DNA of 64,000 bases from Ariolimax columbianus (GCA_036924085.1 JAVGWX010000012.1:30292479-30356478), one strand, 5' to 3'; shown: positions 21,563 to 33,949, numbered from the stretch's first letter. The notes: generated by a model not told the origin, from the sequence alone. A program made the numbers and translations.

Positions 21563-21929
21563 CAACTACGGTTAAACACCTTCATATTTCTTGTATGAAT
21601 ACCCGTTGACATTTCATCTTGTTCTTAATTATTCATAACAGATGTGGGTTTATGTAAGTCACTACATGTACATTATTCAGATTTATTGAAAAATGTGTTT
21701 TGACACTAATATTTGGTCACTTGCTTTTGTCTGATTAAGACTTTGTTTCACTTTTAAAATTTCTTGTCCATTGCTGTGTGTTCTGTCATTTGAGCTTTGA
21801 AAATTTTTTTTCTGTAGTTCCTGTAGTCTTTCTGTAAAGTTGTATTATAGTTACTTGGATTTGTGAATCATTGTGACTTGGGTTACACTTTTGTAACAAT
21901 TGCACTAATCAATACAATATCCTCGACTT

Positions 21930-22640
21930 TAGTCCGGCAGGTGTGTCGTATGCAAGGTGGCCAACAATGTCCTGTATGCAGTCCGATCTTTTGCAGTGTC
22001 ATATCATTTCAGGCCTAGGTCTCTCAGCAGACATAATCAGGTCAGGACATACGATAACCAGTGAGGTCGTTGGGCACACATTAAGACATCCTCACAACCC
22101 CACACCACCCTTCTCTGTCAGCGGCCGCTGCCTGTGTCTCTTATCGTCGTAGATTGGTCTATTCTTATGTTGTCCTCCCACCTTTTTGGGGACGACCTCT
22201 TCGTTGTCTCTCTTGCACCTTTCCGAGCAGGATCGTATTTGCAAGACCATTTGATCTCTTGACCGTACCGAATTTCCTTCTTTTGACAGTTGCCAAAAGG
22301 TCTTCAAAAGGCCCTATTGCTGTTGTAATTCATCTCATATTTCCTCATTTGTAACTCAAATTTTGTTTGTGACATTTGTCTTTGGAAACATCTCATCTCC
22401 AAGGCCTGTACCCCTCGCTGAAGGTCAGCTGTAACTGTCCATGTCTCGCAAACATATAAGAACATTGACAGGACCAATGTACGCATTAATCTGATTTTCG
22501 TGCATAGTGCTAACCGTTTATCTTGTCAGATTTTGTTAAATCGTGCAAGCACTGCTGTTTGTGCTATTCTGGCCAACACCTCACATTTTGATCCTTCATC
22601 GCTGTTCTGTATTATGTATGTTCCCCATTTTGTCTCCACG
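21930..22640 (-). pseudogene. RTE-like LINE C-terminal relic
   Basis: Minus-strand pieces LVLSMFLYVCETWTVTADLQ and ALEMRCFQRQ, then PFEDLLATVKRRKFGTVKRS and ERQRRGRPQKGG, parallel the C-terminus of the relic at 7687-8235 (LYACETWTITADIQ, PFEDLFTAFKRRKMAW). Frameshifts and gaps show decay. It lies just beyond the hsp20 3' UTR. Confidence 0.75.
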
Positions 22641-22829
22641 TCTCTGCTCTACATTTATGGTTTCCCTTCTGTCTTCGAGATTCAAGAACAATAACTACTA
22701 TCCACCCATCATGTTTCTGAATTTGTTTGGAACTTTCCTAGCAGTTGCACATTTTAATTTCTAGTTCTTTAACGTTGTCAATGTGTGAACCATGCATGCA
22801 TTATTTATTTATCTGCTTCCATTTAGAAC

Positions 22830-23370
22830 GCAGGGCTGCAACAGGTGCTTTCCGTTTGGTGCTGCCTTAAGTGCTGCTTATGAGACCCCTATTGAACTGA
22901 CTTCCTTGGCTGTTCACTTTTAGGTGTTTCATGGCCTTCTCAATCATTTCTTTCCTTGAGGGTTCCAAATCCAATGTTTGGTTATACTGTCCAGCTTCTT
23001 TCTGAGAGTGTGTCTTAACAATTATTTGTCTGCAATTTCCCACTGTATTGGTTGCTGCTGTGTTATTTCTCACAGATCTGTCTTTGCCATTACCTCTGGC
23101 ATTTAACTTGAAGTATGCAACAATAACACTTGTTAGCACATGTTTGCAGTCTGGATGTGATATTCTTAGTCATATGCCATGTCTAAGAGCCATGTAGCAG
23201 GACTTTGTACTCATTAAATGCCTAATCCTTTTCTCAGCATGGTGAATGCTGCCGAGTTCCTATATTGGGAAAAGAGTTGAAAGTCTGGCCTATTTAATCC
23301 GGTGTTCCAATTTTGGTTTGTTCCTCTGTCCATTATCAATGGTACTTCCTAAATAGGTGATATTTTGCAC
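22830..23370 (-). pseudogene. Non-LTR retrotransposon C-terminal relic
   Basis: Homologous at DNA level to 58816-59460 (shared ctggttatactgtc, agagccatg and gaatgctgccgagtt-like blocks). The coding is badly broken: only scattered segments such as KAMKHLKVNSQGS remain. The better copy identifies it as the end of an endonuclease-reverse transcriptase. Confidence 0.6.
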
Positions 23371-23389
23371 TTCTTCAATTATTGGCCAG

Positions 23390-23640
23390 AGATGCTAAAA
23401 CCCTTCTACACATTCACGTGGTAATCCTGAATAACAGGGTGCAACAAAGTAGACTGTCTTAAGGATCAAAGAGGGAATGATAACCTTATACCTAAAAATG
23501 TCAAGACCGCAAGGTGCGAATATCAGTCAAGATGTCAACTACGACACAACCCATTCTGTTTTTTTGACAACCTCCTGCTACTTGCAAAGCCCTTTTCATG
23601 GCTTGGTAGAGGGAGTTTGAGAATGAGCAACGAAAAATTA
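23390..23640 (+). mobile_element. (GAA)n SINE-like element, diverged copy
   Basis: Retains gctaaaacccttctacacat, then gatcaaagagggaatgataa, a damaged core (caagaccgcaaggtgcgaat) and the end gagtttgagaatgagcaacg. The GAA tail is eroded. Confidence 0.65.
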
Positions 23641-24364
23641 TCTTAACATTTATCTCTATGGGGTCTCTTTATTTATTAATTTTTGGTTACACTAATCTGC
23701 AATCCCACTTTTGCATGATTCATGCATTGCTTTCTTATTAATCTTCTCCAATGCTTAGTTCCTTTTTTTTGTTCCTATCGTAAAATGTAGTTTTAGCTAC
23801 AGTAATGTCCGGCTTATCTGAACAGATACCAGAGCATTTCCTTAACATTTGTTTGAAATATTAAATCCAGTTTCATTTTTGGCTTCAGAAAATGTAACAC
23901 ATTGCATTGTTTGAAAATGTTTATGAAGGCTGAATAAACTATTTTACCTTTGAAATATTTTTGTTCTTGCAAAAAGTTAAAGATGAATGTATAAACGGTG
24001 CCATTGTTCTTGATCTTTGTAGTTTTGTCAATCTTAAAAATGTAAATTACAATGTTTTTGTGTACGGGAATATTTGTTGTCCCTCAGTTTACAGTTGAAG
24101 TGTTCTATTTTTGCAAGTTTTTTTGTTTTTTTTTACCCAGGTTAATTCTCTCCAGCATTTGCCCTGCACCAGAATACTTAAGCCAGCAGGTGGCTTGAAG
24201 TTGAGAGTTTGTCTTCTATATAAATTACATGTTAATCTCCTACAGTACCTAATTCCAAAGAGATGTGAAGTCATGAAATTCGTCTCTGTACTTGACACAT
24301 ACTTAACGGTGGCTGTGTTCTGGCCTGAGAGGTTCATTGCTGAAGATGAACCAGAAGTATGCAA
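23641..24364. other. No recognised gene
   Basis: AT-rich. An AATAAA motif lies near 23934. Since hsp20 has no AATAAA in its first 500 bp of 3' sequence, this could be a displaced polyadenylation signal, but nothing else supports that. Confidence 0.3.
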
Positions 24365-27300
24365 TCTTGGTAGATGGGTTTGTTTGGGGGAGAGTATAGC
24401 AAAGTAGGATCATGAAGTCTTGGAGAAATTTGAGGTGCAAAGAGAATTGAACAGATTCAGACAGTTCAAATAAAAACTATAAGCCCTACTGGAATGATGA
24501 GTTGCAGAAAGTGGAAGATGCAGTAACAAATGCTAGGAACATGGCAGAGCGAGAAAAATCCATGGAGGCAAACATCGCCCTCAAAGCCGCCGCGGTGAAG
24601 TACAAACACACTCTCAAGCAAACAGCAAGAGAAAGCTGGAAAAATAAAACGGAAAGTCTAAACCTGGACAAAGACGGGAACAAGCTATGGAAGCTAGTCA
24701 GAGCCATGAACGACGAAACCCCGTCAAATAAACAAATTACTATCAAGCAGGGCGAGAACTTGATCACAGGTAAGAAAGCCGCAAACGCCTTTGTCGATCA
24801 CTATGCCAGAGCAAACCACATCGAGGTCCCTGCAGATAAGCATACAGACATTAGCGAAGAGCTAAAGGGACACGAAAACATGAATACGGCTCCTGAAGAG
24901 CACATGATGGCCAAACTAACAATGCGCGAAATGGAAGAGGCTATGAGAACACTAAAGAAAAGGAAATCTCCCGGAAAAGACGGGATAACAAACGAAATGC
25001 TGATGGGGCTGGGCCAAACAGCGAAGAAGAAACTGCTATCGGTCCTGAACCAAAGCTGGAAAAGGGGAATTGTACCACAGGCATGGAAAGATGCAATACT
25101 GGTACCAGTACCAAAAACAGGAAAGGACAAAACAGATCCAAATGGATACAGGCTCATAAGCCTACTGAGCTGTGTCGGCAAGCTGATGGAACGGATGATA
25201 AACACCAGACTGATGTGGCATCTGGAAGAAAAACGAATACTAATTCCACAGCAAGCCGGCTTTAGACAGCACAGATCCACTGAGGACCAGGTCATCCTCA
25301 TAGCCCAGGAGATAGAAGATGCCTACCAGGCACAGAAACACACAGTAGCTGTTTGGGTGGATCTGGAAAAGGCATTTGACAAAGTCTGGAAAGATGGACT
25401 TAGAGACAAGCTAAGAAGAAGTGATGTCTGTGGGAAGATGTACAAGTGGATCAACCACTACCTCAAACAAAGAACGGCCAGAGTCCAAGTACAAGGGCAG
25501 ATGAGCAAAAAGGTGACACTCGAGCATTGAGTACCCCAAGGGGGAGTATTGTCACCCACACTCTTCCTGGTATATATAAACGATATTACAGAGAATATAC
25601 CAAGAAGAGTCCATAGCTCAATGTTTGCAGACGATCTGGCTATGTGGACCTCTGAAAAGAATCTCACCATAGCAAGAAATCGGATGCAGACGGCCCTAAC
25701 ATCGCTGGAAGAGTGGGCGAACTCATGGCTGGTCAAAATAAACGAGGAGAAAACCACATGCACAATATTCTCGCTTTCATTAAAACCCCAAAGTACCAAA
25801 TTAAGTCTAAATGGCAAAATCCTGCAGCCAAACGACAACCCAACCTATCTGGGAGTCACATTTGATCGGCGCATGACATGGAAAAGTCAGATTGAGAGAA
25901 ACCGAATGAAAGCCAGAGAAAGAATGGCAATCATGAGGAAACTTGCTGGCACAAGCTGGGGAGCAGATGAAGGCATACTAAAGAAACTGTATACTGGAAG
26001 AGTGAGACCAGTTCTCGAGTATGGCATTGCGGCATGGACAACAGCAGCGAAGGCGAACTTCGATAAAGTTAACAAACTTAAAAACCAAGCCATGAGAATT
26101 ATAACAGGTGGCATGAAGTCAACGCCAATTGTAGAACTTGAAAAGATTACAAAACTGCAATCCATGACCGATAGAAGAGACTGCAGAGCCCAGCTGCAGT
26201 CAGAGAAACTCCGAAGACTGACGGACCATCCAATGCACCAGAGACTAAACAATATGGGAAACTAAAGCGGAGAAACTTTGCAGAAATAGCCAAAGCAAAG
26301 ATGCACGAAGATCCCATAAACGCACTAACAACACCAAAACCCATCACTACTGTACGAAAACCTACCTGGAGGCAGGATATATTTCCAGAGGTGGTAGAAA
26401 ATATACCAGGTATTGCAAACAAAAACTGCCAGACTGAAAAAGAAAGGAGAGATACTACCCTAAGCTTCATAACGAAAAGCTACCCAAGCATGGACTGGAC
26501 CCATGCATACACCGACGGTTCTGTAACAAACACTACACAGAACGGAGGGGCAGGAGCATTCCTGAACCTACCAAATGGCAGAAAAATAACACTGTCATTC
26601 GCTACTGGTAAGTACACAAGCAATTTCAGAGCGGAGGCAGAGGCACTGAGGGCGGCAGTGGAAGAAATGGTGACACACAGTGAAAATGAGAGCCATATAG
26701 TCCTGCTGACAGATGCTCTCGCCGTAGTCACAGCGCTAAAAAGCCAGAAAAACACTGAGCTTAATGACTTAAGAGCAGCACTCTGCAAACTGTGCCAGCA
26801 GTCCGCACCAAAAAGGGTAGTGGTACAGTGGGTTCCGTCACACTGCAACATCCAAGGCAACGAGGAGGCAGACAGACTGGCAAAAGAAGGTGCAAGACTA
26901 CCACAAACAGATACCAGTATGACGTACGAAGAGTCAAAACGGCTTATCAAAGCCAGATACATGACCAAATGGGAAACCGAACATACTGGTTACACCAAAA
27001 ACGATGCCTATTACCAGTTGAACCGAAGAGAGCAGGTCGTTGTCTTCAGACTTCGCACTGGCCACAACAGACTGAGGCACCACCTATTCAACAAATTGAA
27101 GATAGGGTGTACCGACGAATGCCCGTGCGGTACTGGTAAAATGACCGCTGAACATCTGCTGCAGAACTGCCCGACATACGAGGATCAGAGAGAGCAGATG
27201 TGGCCATTACCAGTGGAACTGCAAGACAAGCTCTATGGCAGTGGTGAGAGCCTCAGGATGACCGCCGCTTTTTTCGAAAAAATAATGGTTACTGTCTGAC

Positions 27301-27550
27301 TGCGTACGCAGAAGAAGAAGAAGACAGTTCAAATATTTTGGTCACATCAAAAGACACTAACACTGAAAACAATACTGGAAGGAAAGATAGGGCAAATATT
27401 CCAGGGGTAAATAACACTATAAGTGATAGAATGACAAACAGATTGACAAAATAAAACATGACAGATGTACCATCAAGGCAAGACAAGAGACACGTGGTGT
27501 TGGGGAACCATTGCGGTCGTCTTCCATGGGTAGTCATTTGTACTAAACTG
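24365..27550 (+). mobile_element. RTE-like fragment split by a Jockey insertion
   Basis: 24410-24472 joined to 27322-27400 reads like the stretch at 54320-54410: gtcttggagaaatttgaggt, then tattttggtcacatcaaaag. The second half translates with FGHIKRH-like coding, as seen in KYFGHTKRHN of the relic near 60380. The Jockey element therefore inserted into an existing RTE-like 3' region. Confidence 0.65.
24473..27321 (+). mobile_element. Jockey-like LINE, 5'-truncated, RT + RNase H
   Basis: A 2.85-kb insertion with a (GAA)n tail and a 14-bp target-site duplication, AGACAGTTCAAATA, at 24459-24472 and 27322-27335. ORF2 begins just after the missing endonuclease domain. RT runs through KRKSPGKDGITNEML, QQAGFRQHRSTEDQV, VAVWVDLEKAFDKVW (motif A), VPQGGVLSPTLFLVYIND (motif B) and SSMFADDLAMWT (motif C). 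RNase H has all four acidic residues: AYTDGSV, NFRAEAEAL, LLTDALAV and GNEEADRLAKEG. The C-terminus shows ECPCGTGKMTAEHLLQNC, a Cys/His knuckle common in Jockey and R1 ORF2. One nonsense codon (TGA at 25528-25530, probably from GGA just before motif B) and one frameshift near 26240 break the ORF. With so few lesions, this is the youngest LINE here. Confidence 0.93.
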
Positions 27551-27599
27551 AATAGCCAAGATGGAGATGTTTAAGCTGTTACTCCCCTGTTGAGATTCG

Positions 27600-27900
27600 A
27601 TAACCGGCAGGTGTATATGATGACCACAGTAATTAGCTGGGCGCTGTCAGCTTCCACAGTCCTTCCCGGAAACAGGCTGTTTTTACGACAGTCTGGCTAA
27701 CAAGGTGAGGGATCAACATTGATCCCCATAGTAGTGAGTGACATGCAGATGGATGAAAGTCAAACCTAGCACAACCGCATGGAGGACCCCTGTCCACCTT
27801 CATCAGCATGCTTGGGATGTGAGGAAAGCTATGACAACCCACAACTTAACTTCCTTTTTATTTTATTTTTTTAGGGCACACAAAATAATAATCCTCATTA
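27600..27900 (-). repeat. Dispersed repeat family C, copy 1
   Basis: Inverted relative to copies at 30160-30470 and 61360-61650. Shared elements (in their orientation) include ctcactact, ggatca, the block around gtgctatgcttg / gggctatacttg, and gaaaacag. It has no ORF common to all copies. The family name is mine. Confidence 0.6.
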
Positions 27901-28049
27901 TGGGCATTCATCAACTAAGTCTTGTATTGCATTACAGCAATGTGGACCTCAACTTACCTTCTTCAATTATGCTTCGGGGATATAAGTAGAGACACTGTAA
28001 CCAGCCACCAAAGAAACAAATTCAAGAGTTGATTCAATCTCAGTATGAA

Positions 28050-29740
28050 TGGCTTCTACAACACGCACCCATGAAAACTTGCTACATCTAAAGTCTGTAA
28101 CCGTCTCTAGAGGTTATTATCAAGGACTGGTCACAAAATTTAAAAACTAAATTAATAGAATGTCAATATTAACGATAAATCATATCTACAGATTTTCTTG
28201 GATCTTCATCACACGTTTCTTAGCGTGGCTGCGCAATGTATGACCTGCCCATCTATTTTGGCTTGTCTGAATAGATTACCACATCATTTAGCAAGTACAA
28301 TCGTCGTATGTCAATTGTGGAGATTTTGCATACTTTGGTTGCGGAGCATGATCCTGACAAAGTATCTCTCAAGAGGTCTGAGTCACTCTCAAGTTGTCCT
28401 CCAGTAGTTTTGTGAATGTTCATGTCTCAGTAACTTAGCACATTGCAGGAAGCCAGTGGAATTAGAGAGACACATAGGTTTTGATCTTGGCAACCGCAGA
28501 GTCATGTTAAAGACGAAGACTGCTCCGCCCACAAGACAACGTCTTTTTAGTTCATGTTCCAGATTGTTCTACACATTACGGAGGCGCCCAAGATAGCTGT
28601 ACTTGTCGACATCTTCTGGTCTTACATTGCTACGGAAGACGGATCATAGTAACTGGTGCAGCACTTTGAGACATTCATTTCTAGTCCCGCTTTTGTACCC
28701 TTATCGTTGAGTAGCTGCATCATTTGGTTGGCTTCTACTGATAACTCTGTGATGACTATGTCATCGGCAAATGGAAAGTGATTAAGCTGTCTGCCATCAA
28801 TAAGGCTGCCAAAGGTGTCCCAGTTGCATCGGCTCATGACTGATTACAAACATACAGAGAAGAGGTTCGATGAAATAGGATTCCCCTGGCGGACCCCCTT
28901 CTGAACTGATACAATTTGAAATTGGAAGGGACGAAATGTGGTATTGCAGTTCAACTGTTGGCAAAAATTCTGAAGTAACTAGGTTTGACACCTTGTTCTA
29001 ACGGTGAACACCGGACAAACTATGGTTCTTTCGAATTGAAACCTTTTTTGTAGTTAAGGTAAATATCAAGGGTGTCTGGAACTCTCAGACTGCTTCAGTA
29101 AGGTGACAGCAGGTTGAAATGTGGTCCTTTGTGCTGTACGAATGCAGAAAACCAGATTATTCTGATGTTTGCAAGTCTTCGAGATTGGTGCAGGCTCTGG
29201 CAAGGATGCATTTTGTAAACAGCTTTTAAGTGACCTGGAGAAGAGTAATTGGGCGATGCTTTCAATGTCCTCTTTGTCTCCCTTCTCGTGTAAGAGTAGT
29301 GTCCCCAAGCTGCTCCAAGTGGTAGGTGTTACTCCCGAAGAAAGATAACAGAAAAAACATTGGGCTTGGTAAAGGAGTAGACTACATACGTGGAGGTCCC
29401 ATCTTCATCTGGTGATTTTTCATGGCAAAATTATCAAATTTCTGAAGGCATTTACGTCGCTTTTCTAACAAAGCTCGAGTAGCATGGAAAATGCGAGTTG
29501 TGGTTGGCAGTCTGACTTCTTTTGAAATGGGTTTAATTGTTTAGTCAGCATCGATGTTAACATCAATGGGAGATCTGAGTTGATAGCTAGCTGCGAGGAA
29601 TTGATGAGCTTTTCTGGATCCCGATTTGATCGTTGGTGCTAGAGCTTTGCAAGTTTTAGGTCGAAGTGAAAACGCGGAGAAAGCGATGGTCACTTCAGTG
29701 CAGAAGGAACCAACCGCTGAGACATCTGTTGCCGATCTAC
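28050..29740 (-). pseudogene. RTE-like reverse transcriptase relic
   Basis: Reading leftward on the minus strand: LLHEKGDKEDIE (RT start), a KTCKHQNNL-type region, YLNYKKGFNSKE (motif A area), GGPPGESYFIEPLLCM (a decayed GDPLSP-like motif B), MSRCNWDTFGSLIDGRQLNHFPFADDIVITE (28740-28840; motif C FADD kept), and KGTKAGLEMNVSK. C-terminal fragments with EHELKRR and LPRSKPMCLSNS continue to about 28050. There are many frame changes. Confidence 0.8.
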
Positions 29741-29743
29741 GAT

Positions 29744-29832
29744 TCTTCTTCGTTCGTTCTCAATCTCCCGCTACCAAACCATGAAACGGCTTAAGTAGCA
29801 GAATGTAGTCCAGAGAACAGAGTGCGGATCTA
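29744..29832 (-). mobile_element. (GAA)n SINE-like element, tail fragment
   Basis: Contains cttcttcgttcgttctcaat, then ctcccgctaccaaaccatga and cagaatgtagtccagagaac: the last 90 bp of the family only. It ends abruptly at agtgcggatc, so it is truncated. Confidence 0.75.
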
Positions 29833-30159
29833 TGATTCGACAATAAATTATCAATTTCATGACGATGAAGTCTACAGAGCCTCATGTGTGTGTGTCTCTT
29901 GTGGATGAGCTTCTGGGGACAGCTGTTACGTGGAACAGTTGATTTGTTTCGTAGAAAGTGGCCAGTCTGTCGCCTGTGGCGGTCCTTGTTTCACTAAGTG
30001 CGTTCCTATATTAGATTTCACCGTGTTGGAGAGGTCCAATTCTGGCGTTGAATTCGTCGATTATCATCGTAAAATAGATGTGTCGTCGGAGGAAATACGT
30101 TTTTCTCATATATTATATAGAGACAGTTGGATTTGATCATAAGTGGGTTGCCATGTTGT
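29833..30159. other. No recognised gene
   Basis: Contains a 68-codon ORF (29930-30136) without recognisable similarity. No structural feature is seen. Confidence 0.35.
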
Positions 30160-30470
30160 TTAATGCCCACAATGAGTAAGTTTACTTTTGTGCTCCATGA
30201 AAATGGAGTGACGGATTGTAGTAGCTTTCCTCACCTCCGGTGTGTGCTTGGGAAAGGTGGTCCTCCAGGCCGTTGTGCTATGCTTGGCTTCATCTGCGTG
30301 ACGCTCACTACTACGCGGATCACATCGATCCACATCTCGTCAGCCAGACTGCCTTGAAAACAGTTTTCTAGAGAACGCTTTGTACAAAGTTTGTGGAACA
30401 GATAGTACTCAGTAGTCTTGGTCAGTTTATTGTGCCTGACCGGACTAGCGTCTCAGTTCTCTTCTTCCCC
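30160..30470 (+). repeat. Dispersed repeat family C, copy 2
   Basis: Aligns with 61360-61650: atgagtaagtttacttttgt versus atgagtagatttacttttt, then gtagcttt(c/t)ctcac and tcactactac, gcggatcacatcgatcc, and a shared end near ggtcagtttattgtgcctga. Boundaries are approximate. Confidence 0.65.
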
Positions 30471-31447
30471 CTTCCTTTTTCATCGTTTCCAATTGTCTTG
30501 TTTCTGTTTATCAAGTTCTTTATAAGGATCTATTTAGGACGTCTGTCATAGTTCTACTTTAAAAAAGCATGTAAATCTTGCCTGTGGTATCAGCAATAAA
30601 TGATATATCATAGCAGGAACAAGATACTAAATGTAGACACTGTTGATTCCTGGGAAAGTACCACCAGGAATGGCTTCTATAAATAGTTCTAACCCCACAT
30701 ATTAGATCAGCCATGAGGCGAACGATCAAAACACATATGTCTTTTTGTTATCGGGATACGTTACACGTTTAATGCGTGGTGCAGATCGAATAAGGGACTG
30801 CAGCTTTTATTTGACATCAGTGGATGTAGAATCACAATCATAGCTACTCGGTCATCCATTGAAGCCTCGTAGTAGGTCAAATATTTGTCTATTTTTGGGT
30901 ACTACTACTTCGGGTCTCGGAGTTTCTCAAAGTGTGAAAAGAGACCCCTCTGACGTCCCAAAAACATTATATATGATTAGGTCACCAGTTATACACAGTT
31001 GAGTCTGTAAAACGTTTCACAACTGATTTTCTTCGGAATCGTAGAATACAACGAGAGATTGCTAACTTTACAGGCGATTGTGATTTTAAGCACAGGTACT
31101 TATTCAACTCCCATATCAGTCGACCCAGCTGTATATAGTTTTACCTGTCATACTGTTAGGGAAGGAAAGGCAGTGAGAGTGGGAACTCCTCCTTCCCCCC
31201 CCCCACCTCATAAACAAGCTGTGACTTCTTACAGTAAAGACTATATGACTATATTCCCGACAACAGTGTCTACTATGGGACTACCTTTATGTCAGTGCTC
31301 AGTAGGCTATATTTTTACAGATACATATAATTTTACCTACTATTTAAGAAATTTACCATTCAATATAGTCGGTAAATGTCGATTATTCTTGTAGCTCGTT
31401 AGTTGAGTATTCTCTTGCTCCGTCCATTCATGCACCTTGTTCAACTT
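30471..31447. other. No recognised gene
   Basis: AT-rich unique DNA with a short poly-C near 31193. The 111-codon ORF at 31059-31394 shows no recognised domain or splice context. Confidence 0.4.
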
Positions 31448-31458
31448 GATCCTCGTTT

Positions 31459-31687
31459 ATAAACTGAAGATAGGTGGCACTGACGAATGTACCTGTGGTA
31501 CAGGGAAAATGACCGCCGAACATCTGCTGCAAAATTGCCCGACGTACGAGGACCATAAAAAGCACATGTGGCCATCACCAGTGCCAACAATAGACAAGCT
31601 CTATAGCAGTGTCGACAGCCTCAGGATGGCAGCTGCTTTCTTCGAACAAATTCAAGTTGACGTCTGACAGCGTACGAAGAAGAAGAA
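31459..31687 (+). mobile_element. Jockey 3'-end-only insertion (~229 bp) with 11-bp TSD
   Basis: Contains only the C-terminal knuckle coding (CTCGTGKMTAEHLLQNCPTY ... FFEQIQVDV stop) plus cagcgtac and (GAA)n. It is flanked by GATCCTCGTTT at 31448-31458 and 31688-31698. It starts at ataaactgaagataggtgg, the same point at which the inverted copy at 50667-50891 starts, although the flanking duplications differ. The reading frame is open to the stop. Confidence 0.88.
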
Positions 31688-31698
31688 GATCCTCGTTT

Positions 31699-32184
31699 GA
31701 TCTCAAAATTCTGTAGAATGTGAATTGCTGAATTATCTATTGTAGTGTCTTCATCAACAGACGGTCATTGATTTAGACTTCAAAATGACACCTGTATCCA
31801 TTTCCAAACTGTCCGTAAATGGTGAATGCGTAGCCAAGATTTCAACTCTTTATTTGCCCGTAACCTCAGCATTACCAGGGCAATAAATCCACAGGGGCTC
31901 TTTGAAGGCTGAGACCTCTGTGGCTGCTCTCGTGTTTTAGTACGCCATTATGTACCTTTCAAAGTAAGAGTTGGAAGTCTGGCACTGTGACTACTCTTGT
32001 TAGAGATGTCACAGATAGCCAGGCCAGAGCAGAGATCACAGCTTATATTCTTATACTAAAAGTTGTTGTTCTTAATACCTCGCTCCACAACACGACCTCT
32101 CACTCTAGCAGAGAAGCCACAAACTACTTCCCTACTGCGTAGCATCGACATATATTACCGCATTATTCTTCTGATTATTGTAGG
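31699..32184. other. No recognised gene
   Basis: Unique-looking DNA, with nothing recognised. Confidence 0.4.
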
Positions 32185-32855
32185 TTTACCATAAATCCCG
32201 GTTTGATCGGGACTGTCCCGGTTTGAAGGTATGGTCTTAGCGTCCCGGTTGGTTGGGAAAAAATTTAAAAGTGCAGAATATACACGAAGTAAAAAGTGCA
32301 TTCTCGGATAATGGCAATTATGCCACGCTAATACCTAACTTTAACACTGGCCTAGTTTTGTTGGAGCAGAATATTTTATTTGGATAAACAACAATCATGG
32401 TCTGAAATTGAAGCATCAAGTGAAACAATTAATGAAACTCTTGCAAATATAAACTTGGATGAACTGTTTGATAAAGTGCTGATTGCAATAGGTTTTTGGT
32501 TTGCAAACTATGACATTTGAAAAAATGCATGTTGGTAAGAAAAATGGATACAGCTATTCAGTTATTTTAACAACAAAAAAAGAATTTCTCCAAATTATAG
32601 AATACATGTTCAGCCTGCCAGAAACATATACACCCGTAACTTTTTAATAATGAGTTATGTTCAGTTAAGAGTAATTAAAAATTATTACTTCATAATTGTG
32701 TTTTTTTTTAACCTCTCCATTACTTAGCCTCTTTTAATCATGTGCTTAGTTGAATATACTTCTCTTTCTAAAACCGCGTAGAAGCGGTTCACTTTCTGTT
32801 TCAAACAAACTCTCGAAATTGTCCCGGTATGAGAACAAAACTTTTATAGTAAGTC
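32185..32855. mobile_element. Possible decayed DNA transposon with CCCGG-rich ends
   Basis: One end has taccataaatcccggtttg, then gactgtcccggtttgaa. The other end, inverted, has tactataaaag and a CCGGGACAA block. The interior reads IEASSETINETLANINLDEL in one frame, which looks like a coding remnant. No target duplication was established and the family is not identified. Confidence 0.35.
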
Positions 32856-32889
32856 TTGATTATTGTATTTACATATCACCGATTAAATA

Positions 32890-33186
32890 ATATATGAGAC
32901 CAAATAAGCCCACTACTAAATGAGACCAAAGCAAACCACTACTAAATGAGATCAAATAAGTCCACTACTAAATGAGACCAAAGCAAACCACTACTAAATT
33001 AGATCAAATAAGTCCACTACTAAATGAGACCAAAGCAAACCACTACTAAATGAGATCAAATAAGTCCACTACTAAATGACACCAAAGCAAACCACTACTA
33101 AATGAGATCAAATAAGTCCACTACTAAATGAGACCAAAGCAAACCACTACTAAATGAGATCAAATAAGTCCACTACTAAATGAGAC
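32890..33186. repeat. 26-bp tandem repeat in 52-bp alternating order
   Basis: Monomers atgagaccaaagcaaaccac and atgagatcaaataagtccac (each with tactaa to 26 bp) alternate, giving a 52-bp higher-order unit repeated about five times. Confidence 0.92.
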
Positions 33187-33369
33187 TACGATGATGATAC
33201 TCAGAAAATAATGCCCAAAAATACGATGTGACAACGGGAAAGACTTTGTCGATGACATGGGTGCCATAACAGCAATCATATACAAAACAAAATAAACATA
33301 CTTGATGAGTAACAAACATTGAGACAAAACAAAGATAATGAGAATAAATGCAACTACACAAAACAAGAT

Positions 33370-33800
33370 TATGTTTGTAGATAGACTCCAAAAAAGATGT
33401 GAAATCATTCAGATATCTTGGTAGCATTTTACAAGTATATATACTATGAGGTGCATATAATGATATACGGCTTCCAAAGAGGCCCATGTATAGCAAACTG
33501 AGTGAAGAAAAACGATCACAAGGACGTCCAAAAAGCGTTTCAAGGACAGTCTGAAGGAGTCCCTTACGTGATGTCAAATAGACATGGATAGACATCAACA
33601 CCTGGGAGGATCTGGCTCAAAATCGTTATACTTAGGAGAGCACGGTTACAGACGGCGTTGAACTCAGTGAAGGTCTCCATATCCAGGCAGCCCGTGATAG
33701 ACGTCCAATCAGGAAGTCTAGAGCAGATAAAATATCAGAGGCTACGTTTGTCAGTCGTGTCATAGACTTTTCAAAGGCTTGAACTGGCTTGATCAGTCAT
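33370..33800 (+). pseudogene. Non-LTR retrotransposon C-terminal relic
   Basis: Plus-strand translation contains KRPMYSKLSEEKRSQGRPKS, then DINTWEDLAQNRYT and HIQAARDRRPIRKSRADK, the usual order at the end of one class of endonuclease-reverse transcriptases (GKRSxGxxKKRF ... WExxAxDR ... RRxRRKxR). Stops are present. Confidence 0.7.
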
Positions 33801-33949
33801 GAGCGTACACACATACTCAAGGCTGAATTATGACATGTAATGATGTTGGAGGTCCTCATCGACAACGATGGACTAACTACTATTACATATAACGATACAT
33901 AAGTAAGAATACAAATGGCGAGATAATCTTTCATTGCATTGCAATCTCA
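33801..33949. other. Short unannotated gap
   Basis: Nothing recognised. Confidence 0.3.

Noticed and set aside
24801..26968. Minus-strand ORFs of 107-166 codons opposite the Jockey ORF2
   Set aside because: Shadows of the plus-strand coding sequence; the plus frame has all RT and RNase H motifs.
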